Shown: in pieces, positions 1 to 8,828 of the stretch
Layout of the letters: each line of letters starts with the position of its first letter
How positions within the stretch are numbered: the stretch's first letter is position 1
Assembly: GCA_006738865.1 (NCBI GenBank)
Contig: AP019701.1
Coordinates: forward strand, 3,468,001-3,532,000
DNA length: 64,000 nt
Origin: Allostella sp. ATCC 35155
GTDB taxonomy: Bacteria; Pseudomonadota; Alphaproteobacteria; ATCC43930; Allostellaceae
Direction of reading: 5' to 3'
Notes under the pieces: generated by a model
Databases searched by the model: none
Told to the model about the DNA's origin: nothing
What the model saw: only the letters and a program-made list of their open reading frames with translations
Program-made: the position numbers and the translations under genes

Positions 1-355
1 CGCACAGGACGAACCAGTTGATGACGAGGCTCGACCGCGGCAGCAGCTCGAGCCGGGTCGCGATGAAGACCAGGATGAGGAAGACGACCAGTCCGACGGT
101 GACGGCGCGGCCGATCGCCAGCATGTCGTCGAGCGAGGCATAGCGCCAGATGCCGCGATAGAGCCCGGCCATCCAGAACACCACGCCGCAGATCGCGGCC
201 AGCGTGACCGTATGCCCGACCAGCCAGTCGTTCGGGTACTGCGCGAAGCCGTCCGTCCCGACCCGCAGCCAGAGCGCGATCGGGAAGGACAGGGCCGCCA
301 TGCCGATGTCGTGGCAATAGGCGACGAATGCCCGCAGGTTCAGCCGAGTCATCAT
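1..355 (-). CDS. CapD/WbpM-type nucleoside-diphosphate-sugar dehydratase (N-terminal part only)
   Basis: Only the first 118 codons lie in the window; the gene runs off the left edge. The visible part is a hydrophobic N-terminal region with at least three membrane segments and the stretch GLYRGIWRYASLDD, which is characteristic of the membrane domain preceding the SDR catalytic domain in WbpM/CapD/FlaA1-type UDP-sugar 4,6-dehydratases/epimerases. These proteins make nucleotide sugars for O-antigen, capsule or protein glycans at the inner face of the membrane. The start is the first of two consecutive ATG codons (355-353 and 352-350). It lies 38 bases downstream of an SDR epimerase and a WecA-like initiating transferase on the same strand, which fits a glycan operon. 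The catalytic motifs are outside the window, so the assignment rests on the N-terminal region and context. Confidence 0.8.
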   Translation of the reverse strand, partial: MMTRLNLRAFVAYCHDIGMAALSFPIALWLRVGTDGFAQYPNDWLVGHTVTLAAICGVVFWMAGLYRGIWRYASLDDMLAIGRAVTVGLVVFLILVFIATRLELLPRSSLVINWFVLC

Positions 356-393
356 GTTGGGCGGCGATCCTAGCACGGCGGATCGCCCAAGGC

Positions 394-1317
394 TCACCCC
401 AGTGCCCGAACGAGGGCCGCCAGCTCGCGCTCGGGCACGTGCTCGGGGGCCCAGCCGAGACCGCGGAGCCCCGCCGGGTCGACCTCGAGCGGGCGCGTCA
501 GGCGGGCGACGGCTGCCCCGGCGCCGATCGCCGCCGCGGCCCGGAACCAGGCGGGCGGCACCGGCAGGAGCCAGGGCCGCCGCCCCACCGCGACCGCCAG
601 GGCCCGGACCAGCTCGGCCGTGGTCGGATGCCAGTCGGCGGCCAGCAGGCGGCGGCCCGGGGCGTCCGGATGGACCAGCGCCAGCGCGACCGCGGCGGTC
701 AGGTTGGTGACGCCGACCAGGCTGCGCCGGTTGTCGAGCCGGCCGAAGGGCAGCGGCAGCGGCAGCCGCGCGAGGCGGGCGAGCGCGCGCAGGTTGGCGC
801 GCACGCCGGGGCCGTAGACCAGCGGCGGCCGCAACACGACCGGCTCCAATCCGGGAATGCCGGCCAGCGCCTCCTCCGCCGCCAGCTTCGAGCGGCCATA
901 CGCGTCCTCGGGTGCCGGCGGCGAAGCGTCGCGGAACGGGCGCCCCGGGGCCGTCGCCTCGCCCAGAACCTTGACGCTGCTCATGAAGACGAAACGGCGC
1001 GCGCCGGCCGCAGCGGCAGCGCGCGCCAGCGCCCGCGTCGCATCGACATTGGCGGCCGCGAAGGCGGCTTCGGGATCGGCGGCGGTGTCGCGCATGACGT
1101 GGACGCGGGCGGCGAGATGGACGACGGCGTCGCAGCCCTGCACCGCCGCGGGCCAGTCGACCGGGCCGGTCATGTCGCCGATCGGGCAAACGGTCGCGCC
1201 CGGCGGGGCCGTCGCCGGGTCGCGCACCGCGGCGACGACGGTGTCTCCACCCGCCACCAGCCGACGGACCAGCGCGCCGCCGACGAAGCCCGAGGCGCCG
1301 GTGACGAGCACCCTCAT
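394..1317 (-). CDS. NAD-dependent epimerase/dehydratase (extended SDR)
   Basis: A 307-residue extended short-chain dehydrogenase/reductase. The N-terminus starts directly with the Rossmann fold, G7-x2-G10-x2-G13 (TGASGFVG), and the catalytic pair is visible as Y140-x3-K144 (DAYGRSK) with a serine near residue 113-114 (FMSSVKV). Such enzymes interconvert nucleotide-activated sugars, often as UDP-glucose/GlcNAc 4-epimerase-like partners of a WecA/WbpL transferase. The start ATG (1317-1315) overlaps the stop of the upstream glycosyltransferase in an ATGA junction, so the two are translationally coupled. The capD-like gene follows 38 bases later. The exact sugar substrate cannot be read from the sequence. 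Confidence 0.88.
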   Translation of the reverse strand: MRVLVTGASGFVGGALVRRLVAGGDTVVAAVRDPATAPPGATVCPIGDMTGPVDWPAAVQGCDAVVHLAARVHVMRDTAADPEAAFAAANVDATRALARAAAAAGARRFVFMSSVKVLGEATAPGRPFRDASPPAPEDAYGRSKLAAEEALAGIPGLEPVVLRPPLVYGPGVRANLRALARLARLPLPLPFGRLDNRRSLVGVTNLTAAVALALVHPDAPGRRLLAADWHPTTAELVRALAVAVGRRPWLLPVPPAWFRAAAAIGAGAAVARLTRPLEVDPAGLRGLGWAPEHVPERELAALVRALG

Positions 1318-2294
1318 CGGCGGCGCCCCAGTTCCCACAGCAGGGCCGCGACCAGCGCCGCCGCCCCCGCCAGCGCCAGCCCGGGCGTCGTCAGCGAAGC
1401 CAGCGCCAGCGCCACCAGCGCCGCGCCCGCGACCGCCACCCGCAGCGCGATCGCGGCATGCCCGAGCCCCTGGCGCGTCGCCTCCTGGTAGAAGTGCTCG
1501 CGATGCGCCCGCCAGACGGCCTCGCCACGGAGAAGACGGCGGACGAGCGTGATCGTGGCGTCGGCCAGATAGTAGAGCGGCAGGACGAGCGCCGGCGCCC
1601 AATGGCCGCCGGCCGCCAACACGAGCAGCAACCCGCCGGTCAGGAAGCCGAGCGGGACGCTGCCGACATCGCCGAGGAAGACCCGGGCCGGATGCCAGTT
1701 CCAGGCAAGGAAGCCCATGGCCGCGGCCGCGAGCAGCAGGCCGAAGCCGCCGGCATCGGCCGGCCCGACGACGGCCGCGACCAGGAAGAGGCCGAGACCG
1801 ATTGCCATGGTCTCGACACCGCTGATGCCGTCGATGCCGTCCATGAAGTTGTAGAGGTTGACGAACCAGACCCAGCACAGAACCGCCAGCGCCGTGTCGA
1901 CCGGTCCCGGCAGCCATCCCTGCGCGATCGGCCCGGGCAGGAGCGCCGCGGCCGGAACGACGGCCGCGCATTGCGCCAGGAGCCGGATGCCGGCGGACAG
2001 GCCGCGGCGGTCGTCCGCCCAGGAGACGGTGGCGAGCAGCGCGGCGCCACCCGCGAGCGCCCAGTGGATCGTGTCTCCGGCCAGGAACGCCAGCAGGCAC
2101 CACCCGGCGAGCAGCGGCGGCAGCAGCCCCAGGCCGCCGCCGCGCGGCGTCGGTACGCTGTGCGAGGAGCGGGCGTTGGGCCGGTCGAGGATCGCGCGAC
2201 GGGCCAGCCATCGCGTGACGCGCCCGGTCGCGAACCAGGCGGCAAGGCCGACGGCTGCCGCGATGAGCAGCAGATAGACGGGGATCGGCGTCAT
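1314..2294 (-). CDS. WecA/WbpL-like undecaprenyl-phosphate sugar-phosphate transferase (GT4, MraY superfamily)
   Basis: A 326-residue polytopic membrane protein of the polyprenyl-phosphate N-acetylhexosamine-1-phosphate transferase family, which loads the first sugar-phosphate onto undecaprenyl phosphate to initiate O-antigen or exopolysaccharide. Family marks are visible in order: HSVPTPRGGG (45-54), the Asp pair in DDRRGL (94-99), NFMDGIDG (149-156), FLGDVGS (206-212) and the cytoplasmic HREHFYQ (264-270) typical of the WecA/WbpL branch rather than MraY. It is followed with a 4-base overlap by an SDR epimerase and then a CapD/WbpM homologue, the same gene company as wbpL-wbpM regions. It lies 33 bases downstream of the heparinase-like gene, so it may be co-transcribed from the htpX/rsmB promoter region. 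Confidence 0.9.
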   Translation of the reverse strand: MTPIPVYLLLIAAAVGLAAWFATGRVTRWLARRAILDRPNARSSHSVPTPRGGGLGLLPPLLAGWCLLAFLAGDTIHWALAGGAALLATVSWADDRRGLSAGIRLLAQCAAVVPAAALLPGPIAQGWLPGPVDTALAVLCWVWFVNLYNFMDGIDGISGVETMAIGLGLFLVAAVVGPADAGGFGLLLAAAAMGFLAWNWHPARVFLGDVGSVPLGFLTGGLLLVLAAGGHWAPALVLPLYYLADATITLVRRLLRGEAVWRAHREHFYQEATRQGLGHAAIALRVAVAGAALVALALASLTTPGLALAGAAALVAALLWELGRRR

Positions 2295-2327
2295 CGTCCC
2301 GGCGTCAGGCCGGCCGGGCGGGGCGGC

Positions 2328-3995
2328 TCACGCCTTGCGGTCCTCGCGCTGGAGGGCCCACTTGACCTTGGCACCGTTGGCCGAAGTCTCGCCCGAAAGC
2401 AGGATCTGCTGCGTCCGCCGCGGGTCGCCGCGACCGCCGAGATAGACGCTGTCGGCGAGGCTGACCGCGGCGCCCGACACCCGCAGGCGCCAGCCCGCAC
2501 CGCTCGGGCCACGCAGGAAAGCCGCGCTGCCGCCTTGGGTCACCGAGACCTGCACGGTCGGGTGGACATGGAAGCGGACGACGAACGGCCGGCCGGCCGG
2601 CCCCTCCAGCCGGTCCTCGCCCCGCAGATCCTCACCGCCCGCCGCGAGATAGAGGGTGCGGAAATGGGTGATCCCGAAGGCCGGCGCATAGCCGTCATGG
2701 CTGAGTTCCAGCAGCGTGGCCCCGTCGACCTCGCGGCGGTCGCACTCGATGGTGCGTGGCCGGCGCCCGACCCCGCGGCCGGCGACGATCTCGATGCTGT
2801 TGCGGTCCTCGATCGAGAGCGTGGAATGGGCAGCGGTCGAGCGCTGCGCCAGATCCCAGTCCCCCGCGCCCGTCGGATGGGCGCCGCAATTGACGATCAG
2901 CCGCTCCTTGCCGACCGTCATCTCGAAGGACAGCAGCCCGGCATGGGCGCCCCGGTCGTAGCCCCGCGGCGCCGGCGCGCCGGCATCGACCAGGATCGTC
3001 GTGCGCTCGGCGGTCATGCGCTGGAAGCCGGTGTGCGGCAGGCTGACCGGCGGGCGCCCCTTGGCGTCGGCATGGGTCAGGAGCGTGTCGAGCCATTTCG
3101 GGTCGCCCTCGCGGCTGCCGTTGAACAGCGCGAGGCCGCCATCGCCGTAGCGGAAGAAGCGCAGCACCGGCACGCCGCGGTCGATCGCCTGGGTCAGGCT
3201 GTCGGGGATCGGATGGCGGGCACCCGCCAGGGCGCCGCGAATCTCGACGAGATGGGCGAGCACCCGGCCCTGGGCCGTGGGATTGCGCGACAAATGTCCG
3301 CCGTCGGCGGCGATCTGGACCGGCAACTCGCGCTCGAGGATGCGCAGTGCGCCGCGGATGTAGCCTTCGGCTCCGACCAGCGAGGTGCCGACCGCGACCA
3401 GCCCCTTGGCAGCGGCGATGCAGCCCTCGCCGTCGAGTTCCCAACCGGCGACGCGGGCGAGATGGCGGCAGCCGGTCGAAATTCCGTCGAGCAGCCGGCG
3501 GTCGAAGGCGGGATCGGAGCTGCCGGCGAACCAGTCGGCATGGGCGAGCCAGGCGAACAGCCGCTCGCCGATCACGTCGCTGCGCCAGGCGATGGCCTGC
3601 CACAGCGGCGGGATTGCCAGCCATTCGTCGACGAAGCCGCGCGCGGCGGCCGCAGCGGCGGGCGAGCCGATCGCGCGCAGATCCCGCAGCCAGCGAAAGC
3701 CATGCATTCCGGCCATGGTCGAGGTCGGCAGCAGGCTCGTCCGCCACATGCCCTCGGTGCGCACCCGGTCGCCGGCGACGCGCAGTTCGCCCTGCAGGAT
3801 ATGACCGCCCAGGACCGGATCGCCGGCCCAGGGGTCGACCGGCAGACGGGCGACCGAACGCGGCTTCGATCCCACCAGGGTCCAGCGATAGGTGGGACTG
3901 TCGAACATGACCGGTGCGACGCTCCGCAACAGCCCGCGGCCCCAACGTCGCGAGCCGCCGCTGCGCGGAACCGGGCCGACCCCCACCGCGTTCAT
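2328..3995 (-). CDS. Heparinase II/III family protein
   Basis: A 555-residue protein with the two-part architecture of heparinase II/III-like proteins: an all-helical half (to about residue 270, with SLVGAEGYIRGALRILERELPVQI and similar helices) and a beta-rich C-terminal half (VDAGAPAPRGYDRGAHAGLLSFE onward). No signal peptide is evident, unlike true secreted heparinases. In many alphaproteobacteria a gene like this sits between rpe/rsmB and purine or cell-surface genes, and its real substrate is not established; polysaccharide lyase activity is only a family label. It lies 17 bases downstream of rpe on the same strand and 33 bases upstream of the GT4 gene, so it is probably in one transcript with both. 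Confidence 0.85.
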   Translation of the reverse strand: MNAVGVGPVPRSGGSRRWGRGLLRSVAPVMFDSPTYRWTLVGSKPRSVARLPVDPWAGDPVLGGHILQGELRVAGDRVRTEGMWRTSLLPTSTMAGMHGFRWLRDLRAIGSPAAAAAARGFVDEWLAIPPLWQAIAWRSDVIGERLFAWLAHADWFAGSSDPAFDRRLLDGISTGCRHLARVAGWELDGEGCIAAAKGLVAVGTSLVGAEGYIRGALRILERELPVQIAADGGHLSRNPTAQGRVLAHLVEIRGALAGARHPIPDSLTQAIDRGVPVLRFFRYGDGGLALFNGSREGDPKWLDTLLTHADAKGRPPVSLPHTGFQRMTAERTTILVDAGAPAPRGYDRGAHAGLLSFEMTVGKERLIVNCGAHPTGAGDWDLAQRSTAAHSTLSIEDRNSIEIVAGRGVGRRPRTIECDRREVDGATLLELSHDGYAPAFGITHFRTLYLAAGGEDLRGEDRLEGPAGRPFVVRFHVHPTVQVSVTQGGSAAFLRGPSGAGWRLRVSGAAVSLADSVYLGGRGDPRRTQQILLSGETSANGAKVKWALQREDRKA

Positions 3996-4012
3996 CGCCC
4001 CCCCTCCGGCAT

Positions 4013-4675
4013 TCAGCCGCCCTTCAGACGCGCGATGTTCCCGGCATAGGCTGCCGGTCCTCCGGCAAAGGAGGCGGTACCGGCGACCAGCATGTCAGCC
4101 CCCGCCGCCACGCACAGGCCCGCCGTCTCCATGTTGACGCCGCCGTCGACTTCGAGGTCGATGGCCCGCTCCGCGGCGTCGATGCGCGCCCGGACCGCCC
4201 GGATCTTGTCGATCTGCGAGGCGATGAAGGCCTGGCCGCCGAAGCCGGGATTGACCGACATGACGAGCACCAGGTCGATGTCGCCGATGAGATAGTCGAG
4301 CACCTCGACCGGCGTGCCCGGGTTGAGGGCGATCCCGGCCCGGCAGCCCAGCGAACGGATGAGCTGGACCGTGCGATGCACGTGCGGGCCCGCATCCGGG
4401 TGGACGGTGAGGATATCGGCGCCGGCCTCCGCGAATGCCGGCAGCAGGCCGTCGACGGGGGCGCACATGAGATGCACGTCGAACGGCAGCGTCGTCAGGG
4501 GTCGCAGCGCCTTCACCACGCCGGGCCCGATCGTCAGGTTCGGGACATAGTGCCCGTCCATGATGTCGACATGGATCAGGTCGGCGCCGGCGGCTTCCAT
4601 CGCCCGCACCTCGTCGCCGAGACGCGCGAAATCCGCCGAGAGAATCGACGGTGCAATGCGCACCCGCTGCCGCAT
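4013..4675 (-). CDS. rpe: Ribulose-phosphate 3-epimerase
   Basis: A 220-residue TIM-barrel enzyme interconverting D-ribulose 5-phosphate and D-xylulose 5-phosphate in the pentose phosphate and Calvin pathways. Diagnostic motifs are IAPSILSADF (7-16) with the phosphate-side serine, HVDIMDGHYVPN (35-46) carrying metal-binding His/Asp, DVHLM (67-71), VMSVNPGFGGQ and LEVDGGVN with the second catalytic Asp. The ATG at 4675 is preferred over an in-frame ATG 24 codons further out because the family begins at MxxxVxIAPSIL. The gene follows rsmB by 13 bases on the same strand and precedes the heparinase-like gene by 17 bases. Confidence 0.97.
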   Translation of the reverse strand: MRQRVRIAPSILSADFARLGDEVRAMEAAGADLIHVDIMDGHYVPNLTIGPGVVKALRPLTTLPFDVHLMCAPVDGLLPAFAEAGADILTVHPDAGPHVHRTVQLIRSLGCRAGIALNPGTPVEVLDYLIGDIDLVLVMSVNPGFGGQAFIASQIDKIRAVRARIDAAERAIDLEVDGGVNMETAGLCVAAGADMLVAGTASFAGGPAAYAGNIARLKGG

Positions 4676-4688
4676 GGTCAATTTCCTA

Positions 4689-6041
4689 TCAACCGGTCGA
4701 GAGTCGCCGCAAGCGGGCGGCGAAGAAGCCGTCCATACCGCCGGCATCGGCCCAGAAGGACGGCAGCGTACGCAAGGTTCCGTCCGCCGTCACCGCCTCC
4801 GGGAGACCCGGCACCTCGTCCAGCCGCAGCGGGTCGAGTACGACCGGCGCGCCGCCGGCGATCAGGGCAGCGATGCGGGCCATCCCCTCCTCGGGCTGCA
4901 GCGAACAGGTGGCGAAGACGATCCGGCCGCCGGGCCGGACCATGTCGACGGCGGCGGCCAGCAACTGGTCCTGGAGCGGCAGCAGACGCTCGATCTCCTC
5001 CCGTCGCCGCAGATGCAGGATGTCGGGGTGGCGGCGGATCGTGCCGGTCGCCGAGCACGGTGCATCGACCAGCACCGCGTCGGCCGGCTCGGGCGGTCGC
5101 CAGGAGACGGCATCGGCCGTGATCACCTCCGCCGGCAGGCCGACCCGCCGGAGGTTCTCGGCGAGCAGGCGGCTGCGCCGCGGCGAGAGGTCGACGGCGG
5201 TCACCCGGGCGCCGGCGGCGGCCAGCTGGGCCGACTTGCCGCCGGGCGCGGCGCAGAGATCGAGGACCGACTGGCCGGCGACGTCGCCCAGCAGGCGCAC
5301 CGGCAGGGTGGCCGCGACGTCCTGCACCCACCACGCGCCCTCCGCATAGCCCGGCAGCTCGGCGACCGGCCCGGCATCGACCACCCGGATGCTGCCGGTG
5401 GGCTGCACCAGGCCGCCGATGCGGTCCGCCCAGCCTTCGGCATCGGCCGGCACCGTCAGGTCGAGCGGCGGGTCGGCGAGATGCGCGGCCGCGATCGCCG
5501 CCGCGGCATCGGCGCCGTAGGCACGCTCCCAGGTCGTCCACAGCCATTGCGGCGTGTTCTTGCGCGCCGCCGCCAAGCCCTCGCGGGGCTGATGGCCGCC
5601 GTCGGCGACGCGGCGCAGCACGGCATTGACCAGTCCCTTGAGGCGGTCCGTCCCGTGCCCGGTCATCATTTCGACCGTCGCCGAGACGGCGGCGTGGGCC
5701 GGCGTGCCGAGATGGACGATCTGCGCGACCCCCAGGCGCAGCGCCGAGCGGGCGCGCGGGTGGGCGCGTTCCAGCGGCTGGGCAAGGTGACTCGCCAGGA
5801 CCGCGTCGATCTCGCCCAGACGCCGCAGGGCGGTTGCGACCAGTCGTCGCGCGAAGGCCCGGTCGCGGCCGGCGAGCTTCCCGTCGCCGAGTTCCGCCAG
5901 GGCATCGTCGAGGGGGCGAAGCTGTTCCAGCACCGCGAAGAGCACGGCGGCGGCGGCCCGGCGCGCGGGCAGCCCGGCAGCCGGCTCGGGCGACGGCGCG
6001 GCGCTCTCCGGCCGCCCCGGCCCGCGCGGCCTCAGCCCCAC
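4689..6041 (-). CDS. rsmB: 16S rRNA (cytosine(967)-C(5))-methyltransferase RsmB
   Basis: About 450 residues: an N-terminal NusB-like RNA-binding domain (roughly 20-160) followed by a C-terminal class I methyltransferase. Visible motifs are the SAM-binding [14 protein letters not shown], then [17 protein letters not shown] with one conserved Cys and [11 protein letters not shown] with the other; the two cysteines are the nucleophile and leaving-group residues of m5C methyltransferases. It methylates C967 of 16S rRNA. No ATG fits the N-terminus; the GTG at 6041-6039 overlaps the last ten bases of htpX and gives the family's normal length, so I use it. The end is a tandem TGA-TAG stop. It is followed by rpe at 13 bases. 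Confidence 0.93.
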   Translation of the reverse strand: MGLRPRGPGRPESAAPSPEPAAGLPARRAAAAVLFAVLEQLRPLDDALAELGDGKLAGRDRAFARRLVATALRRLGEIDAVLASHLAQPLERAHPRARSALRLGVAQIVHLGTPAHAAVSATVEMMTGHGTDRLKGLVNAVLRRVADGGHQPREGLAAARKNTPQWLWTTWERAYGADAAAAIAAAHLADPPLDLTVPADAEGWADRIGGLVQPTGSIRVVDAGPVAELPGYAEGAWWVQDVAATLPVRLLGDVAGQSVLDLCAAPGGKSAQLAAAGARVTAVDLSPRRSRLLAENLRRVGLPAEVITADAVSWRPPEPADAVLVDAPCSATGTIRRHPDILHLRRREEIERLLPLQDQLLAAAVDMVRPGGRIVFATCSLQPEEGMARIAALIAGGAPVVLDPLRLDEVPGLPEAVTADGTLRTLPSFWADAGGMDGFFAARLRRLSTG

Positions 6042-6931
6042 GGACGGCGACGCGCTGCGGCCGCCCGGCGACCGACGCCCATGTGCTGGGCAAGCTGCTC
6101 CAGGCGTGCGACCCGATTCTCGACCGCGGGATGGGTCGAGAAGAGGCTGTCGGCGCCGCGTCCGTGCAGCGGGTTGTAGATGAACATGTGCGCCGTCGCG
6201 GGATTGCGCTCGGCATCCTCGTTGGGGATGACGTCGGCAGCGCGATGGATGCTCTCGAGCGCCGAGGCGAGCCACAGCGGCTGGCCCGCGATCTCCGCAC
6301 CGATCCGGTCCGCCTCGTATTCCCGCGAGCGCGAGATCGCCATCTGCACGAGGGCCGCCGCCATCGGCGCCAGGATCATCAGCAGGATTCCACCGACGAT
6401 GCCGACGCCCCGGTTCTCGCCGTTGCTGCTGGAGCCGCCCATGAACATCGCCATGTTCGCCAGCATGCCGATGGCACCGGCGATCGTGGCGGTGATGGTC
6501 ATGGTCAGCGTGTCGCGGTTCTTCACATGGGCGATCTCGTGCGCCATCACGCCCGCGACCTCCTCGTTGGAGAGGCGGCTCAGCAGGCCGGTGGTGGCCG
6601 CGACGGCCGCGTTCTGCGGGTTGCGCCCGGTCGCGAACGCGTTCGGCTGGTCGTTGTCGATGATGTAGACGCGCGGCATCGGAATCTCGGCCCGCTGGGC
6701 GAGCTGCTCGACGATGCCGTAGAGGCCCGGCGCCGACTGCCGGTCGACCTCCTCGGCGCCGTACATCCGCAGCACGACCTTGTCCGAGTTCCAGTAGGCG
6801 AACAGGTTCATGCCCGCCGCGATCAGGAACGCGATCACCATGCCCTGCGGGCCGCCGATGAGAAAGCCGATGCCGGCGAACATCGCCGTCAAGGCGGCGA
6901 TCAGGACGCCCGTGCGCAGATAGTTGCTCAT
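6032..6931 (-). CDS. htpX: Membrane zinc metalloprotease HtpX
   Basis: A 299-residue M48B peptidase of the inner membrane, which degrades misfolded membrane proteins together with FtsH. Two N-terminal transmembrane helices (about 7-27 and 29-47), the zinc motif HEIAH at 131-135, two further hydrophobic segments (about 145-165 and 178-198) and the third zinc ligand in SREYEAD (E204) are all in place. A strong Shine-Dalgarno GGAGG lies about 13 bases before the ATG. It is the first gene of the leftward run and overlaps the rsmB start by ten bases, the usual htpX-rsmB arrangement of alphaproteobacteria. Confidence 0.96.
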   Translation of the reverse strand: MSNYLRTGVLIAALTAMFAGIGFLIGGPQGMVIAFLIAAGMNLFAYWNSDKVVLRMYGAEEVDRQSAPGLYGIVEQLAQRAEIPMPRVYIIDNDQPNAFATGRNPQNAAVAATTGLLSRLSNEEVAGVMAHEIAHVKNRDTLTMTITATIAGAIGMLANMAMFMGGSSSNGENRGVGIVGGILLMILAPMAAALVQMAISRSREYEADRIGAEIAGQPLWLASALESIHRAADVIPNEDAERNPATAHMFIYNPLHGRGADSLFSTHPAVENRVARLEQLAQHMGVGRRAAAARRRPWG

Positions 6932-7069
6932 TTGTTCGGTGGTATCCTCCGACCGAGGAAATGGCCCGGTTTCGCTTGCCGTTCAAGCCCCCACGCAGCG
7001 TAGGCCCTTGCGCCGCTGCGGCGGCAGTCGGCTCTTGGAAAGAGCGGCCGGCGGCGTATCTTCCCGGTC

Positions 7070-7246
7070 ATGGAAGATGCCAGGAACGATCTCAAGCCGG
7101 CCGCCAGCCAGCCGACGGAACCGAAGCCGGCGCCCGATGCGCCACAGCCGGCCGCCCCGCCCCCGCGCGAGATCGGCGGCCCGCCGGGCCCCGAGCCGAC
7201 CCGCCACGGCGACTGGCATTACAAGGGCCGCTGCACCGACTTCTGA
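7070..7246 (+). CDS. Succinate dehydrogenase assembly factor 4 (DUF1674)
   Basis: A 58-residue protein: a low-complexity Pro/Ala-rich N-terminal half followed by the conserved C-terminal signature GGPPGPEPTRHGDWHYKGRC and the terminal TDF. This ending is the hallmark of the DUF1674/SdhAF4 family, whose members bind flavinylated SdhA and help succinate dehydrogenase assembly. Alphaproteobacterial members are commonly encoded beside htpX/rsmB, as here, where it is divergent from htpX with 138 bases between. A perfect 7-bp stem hairpin follows the stop at 7252-7268. The gene is too short for most gene finders' confidence but the C-terminal motif is decisive. Confidence 0.93.
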   Translation: MEDARNDLKPAASQPTEPKPAPDAPQPAAPPPREIGGPPGPEPTRHGDWHYKGRCTDF

Positions 7247-7251
7247 TACGG

Positions 7252-7268
7252 AAACCGCGGCGCGGTTT
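7252..7268 (+). terminator. Hairpin terminator after the sdhAF4-type gene
   Basis: Perfect inverted repeat AAACCGC / GCGGTTT with a 3-base GGC loop, starting six bases after the TGA at 7246 and continuing with a T residue before TTGCCC. Short stem and short T run, so termination efficiency is uncertain, but the position between the small gene and the following glycosyltransferase is right for it. Confidence 0.6.
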
Positions 7269-7345
7269 TGCCCGGAGGGCCGGGCGTGCTACAGACGCGC
7301 CCGACTCGTCGGGCGCAGAGGCCCGCCACAGGAACACCCTCCCCC

Positions 7346-8074
7346 GTGCCCGAACTCGCCGTCGTCATTCCGGTCCGCAATGAGGCCGAAAACATCGCGC
7401 CGCTGGTGGCGGAGATCCGTGCCGCGCTGGGCGGCCGGGTGTCCTTCGAGATCGTCTATGTTGACGACGGCAGCAGCGACGACACCGCCGCCCGCGTCCG
7501 GGCGCTGCAGCCGTCGGTGCCGGAGCTGCGGCTCGTGCGGCACCGGGAAAGCTGCGGCCAGAGCGCGGCCGTGCGCACCGGCGTCAAGGCGGCGCGGGCG
7601 CCCTGGATCGCGACCCTCGACGGCGACGGGCAGAACGATCCGGACGACATCCCGAACCTCTGGGCGCTGGCGACCGGACCCGACGCGCCGCCGCGGCTCG
7701 GCCTCGTCGCCGGACGGCGCACCAAGCGGCAGGACAGCCGGGCGAAACGCTGGGCGTCACGCATCGCCAACGGCGTGCGCTCGCGGCTGCTGGGGGACGA
7801 CACCCAGGATACGGGCTGCGGCTTGAAGCTGTTCCGTCGCGACGATTTCCTCGACCTGCCCGGCTTCGACCACATGCACCGCTTCCTGCCGGCGCTCTTC
7901 ATCCGCCGGGGGCAGACCGTGGTCTCGGTGCCGGTGAACCACCGGCCGCGCACGCGCGGCCGCTCGAACTACGGCAACCTCGACCGGCTGCTCGTCTCCT
8001 TCGGCGACCTCGTCGGCGTCATGTGGCTGATGCGTCGCGGCCGCCGACCCGAAGTCCTCCCCGAGGGCGAATGA
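7346..8074 (+). CDS. Family 2 glycosyltransferase (dolichol/undecaprenyl-phosphate mannose synthase-like)
   Basis: About 242 residues of a GT-A fold: VVIPVRNEAENI (6-17), the nucleotide-binding VDDGSSDDT (39-47), LDGDGQNDPDD with the metal-binding Asp (91-101), and an R-rich C-terminal end (RPRTRGRSNYGN) typical of DPM1/ArnC-like enzymes that transfer a sugar from a nucleotide donor to a polyprenyl phosphate. I place the start at GTG 7346 because the family starts right at the first beta strand and a CAGGAAC stretch precedes it; an in-frame ATG at 7268 would add 26 residues unlike the family. It is followed after 24 bases by the LABN membrane protein, a widespread pairing in lipid A/glycolipid modification. 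Confidence 0.88.
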   Translation: MPELAVVIPVRNEAENIAPLVAEIRAALGGRVSFEIVYVDDGSSDDTAARVRALQPSVPELRLVRHRESCGQSAAVRTGVKAARAPWIATLDGDGQNDPDDIPNLWALATGPDAPPRLGLVAGRRTKRQDSRAKRWASRIANGVRSRLLGDDTQDTGCGLKLFRRDDFLDLPGFDHMHRFLPALFIRRGQTVVSVPVNHRPRTRGRSNYGNLDRLLVSFGDLVGVMWLMRRGRRPEVLPEGE

Positions 8075-8098
8075 CGCCCGGCAGCAGCAGGATCAGGC

Positions 8099-8395
8099 AT
8101 GGACTTCGACATCCCGACCTTCTGGCTCATCATCGGCTTCGCCGGTCAGGCCCTGTTCTCGGCCCGCTTCTTCGTGCAGTGGATCATGAGCGAGCGGATG
8201 CGCAAGAGCGTGATCCCGGTCGCCTTCTGGTATTTCAGCCTGGCCGGCGGAGTCACCCTGCTGGCCTATGCCATCCACCGCGAGGATCCCGTCTTCATCG
8301 CCGGCCAGGGCCTCGGCCTGCTCGTCTATTGCCGCAACCTCTGGTTCATCTGGAAGGAGCGGCAGTCGGGCGGCGGCACGGTCGAGGGCAGCTAA
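8099..8395 (+). CDS. Lipid A biosynthesis N-terminal domain (LABN) small membrane protein
   Basis: A 98-residue protein with three predicted transmembrane helices (about 7-25, 42-60, 67-85). The sequence FARFFVQWIxSERxxKSVIPxxFWYFSLxGG-like region (here SARFFVQWIMSERMRKSVIP) identifies the LABN (PF07578) family. Stand-alone LABN proteins are regularly encoded next to an ArnC/DPM1-like GT2, as here, and probably act with it in transfer or flipping of a polyprenyl-linked sugar; the exact role is not established. Its TAA stop overlaps the stop of the convergent vapC by three bases. Confidence 0.92.
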   Translation: MDFDIPTFWLIIGFAGQALFSARFFVQWIMSERMRKSVIPVAFWYFSLAGGVTLLAYAIHREDPVFIAGQGLGLLVYCRNLWFIWKERQSGGGTVEGS

Positions 8396-8817
8396 GGATT
8401 CCGGCCGAAATCGTCCAGTCCGCAGACGCGCCCTTCCCAGTCCGTCCTCTGGACAATGGACAATAGTCGACGGTCGGCGGTCACCAATCGAAGTCCCGTG
8501 CTGCGAGCAGCCACCAGATAGAGACAGTCATAGATCGGGTGCCCCAGCTGCATCGCCAGCAGAAGGGCATCGACGACCAGGGGCGTCGTCGCCACCAGCC
8601 GGTCGAAGACCGCGCCAAGCCCGGCAAGGGCCCGTTCCGCATCCACAGCGCTGATCTCGCCCCGCCGGTGACACCGCCAGAGGGCGCTTCCAGCCTCCAC
8701 GAGCAGGATATCCGGCGCCGCCAGTTCTTCACCGCTGGCGACAATGGCGCGCGCCGCGTCGGAACCCGGTTCGTCGAGATACCATTTGCAGGCGACCGAG
8801 GCGTCGATGAGCAGCAT
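8392..8817 (-). CDS. vapC: VapC-type PIN-domain toxin ribonuclease
   Basis: A 141-residue PIN domain with the acidic residues expected for a Mg-dependent RNase: the N-terminal LLIDASVACKWYLDE (Asp5), LLVEAGSAL (Glu), YDCLYLVAA (Asp) and VTADRRLL (Asp). VapC toxins cleave tRNA or rRNA when their antitoxin is degraded. It lies 11 bases downstream of the antitoxin gene, the usual order. The pair sits between the LABN gene and glcF with no mobile-element sequence around it. Confidence 0.9.
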   Translation of the reverse strand: MLLIDASVACKWYLDEPGSDAARAIVASGEELAAPDILLVEAGSALWRCHRRGEISAVDAERALAGLGAVFDRLVATTPLVVDALLLAMQLGHPIYDCLYLVAARSTGLRLVTADRRLLSIVQRTDWEGRVCGLDDFGRNP

Positions 8818-8828
8818 GGCGGGCGCGC

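Noticed and set aside
1458-4049. 863-codon open frame on the plus strand opposite the GT4 and heparinase-like genes
   Set aside because: Arg/Gln/Asp-rich composition typical of antisense frames in GC-rich DNA; it has no recognisable domain and lies opposite two clear genes.
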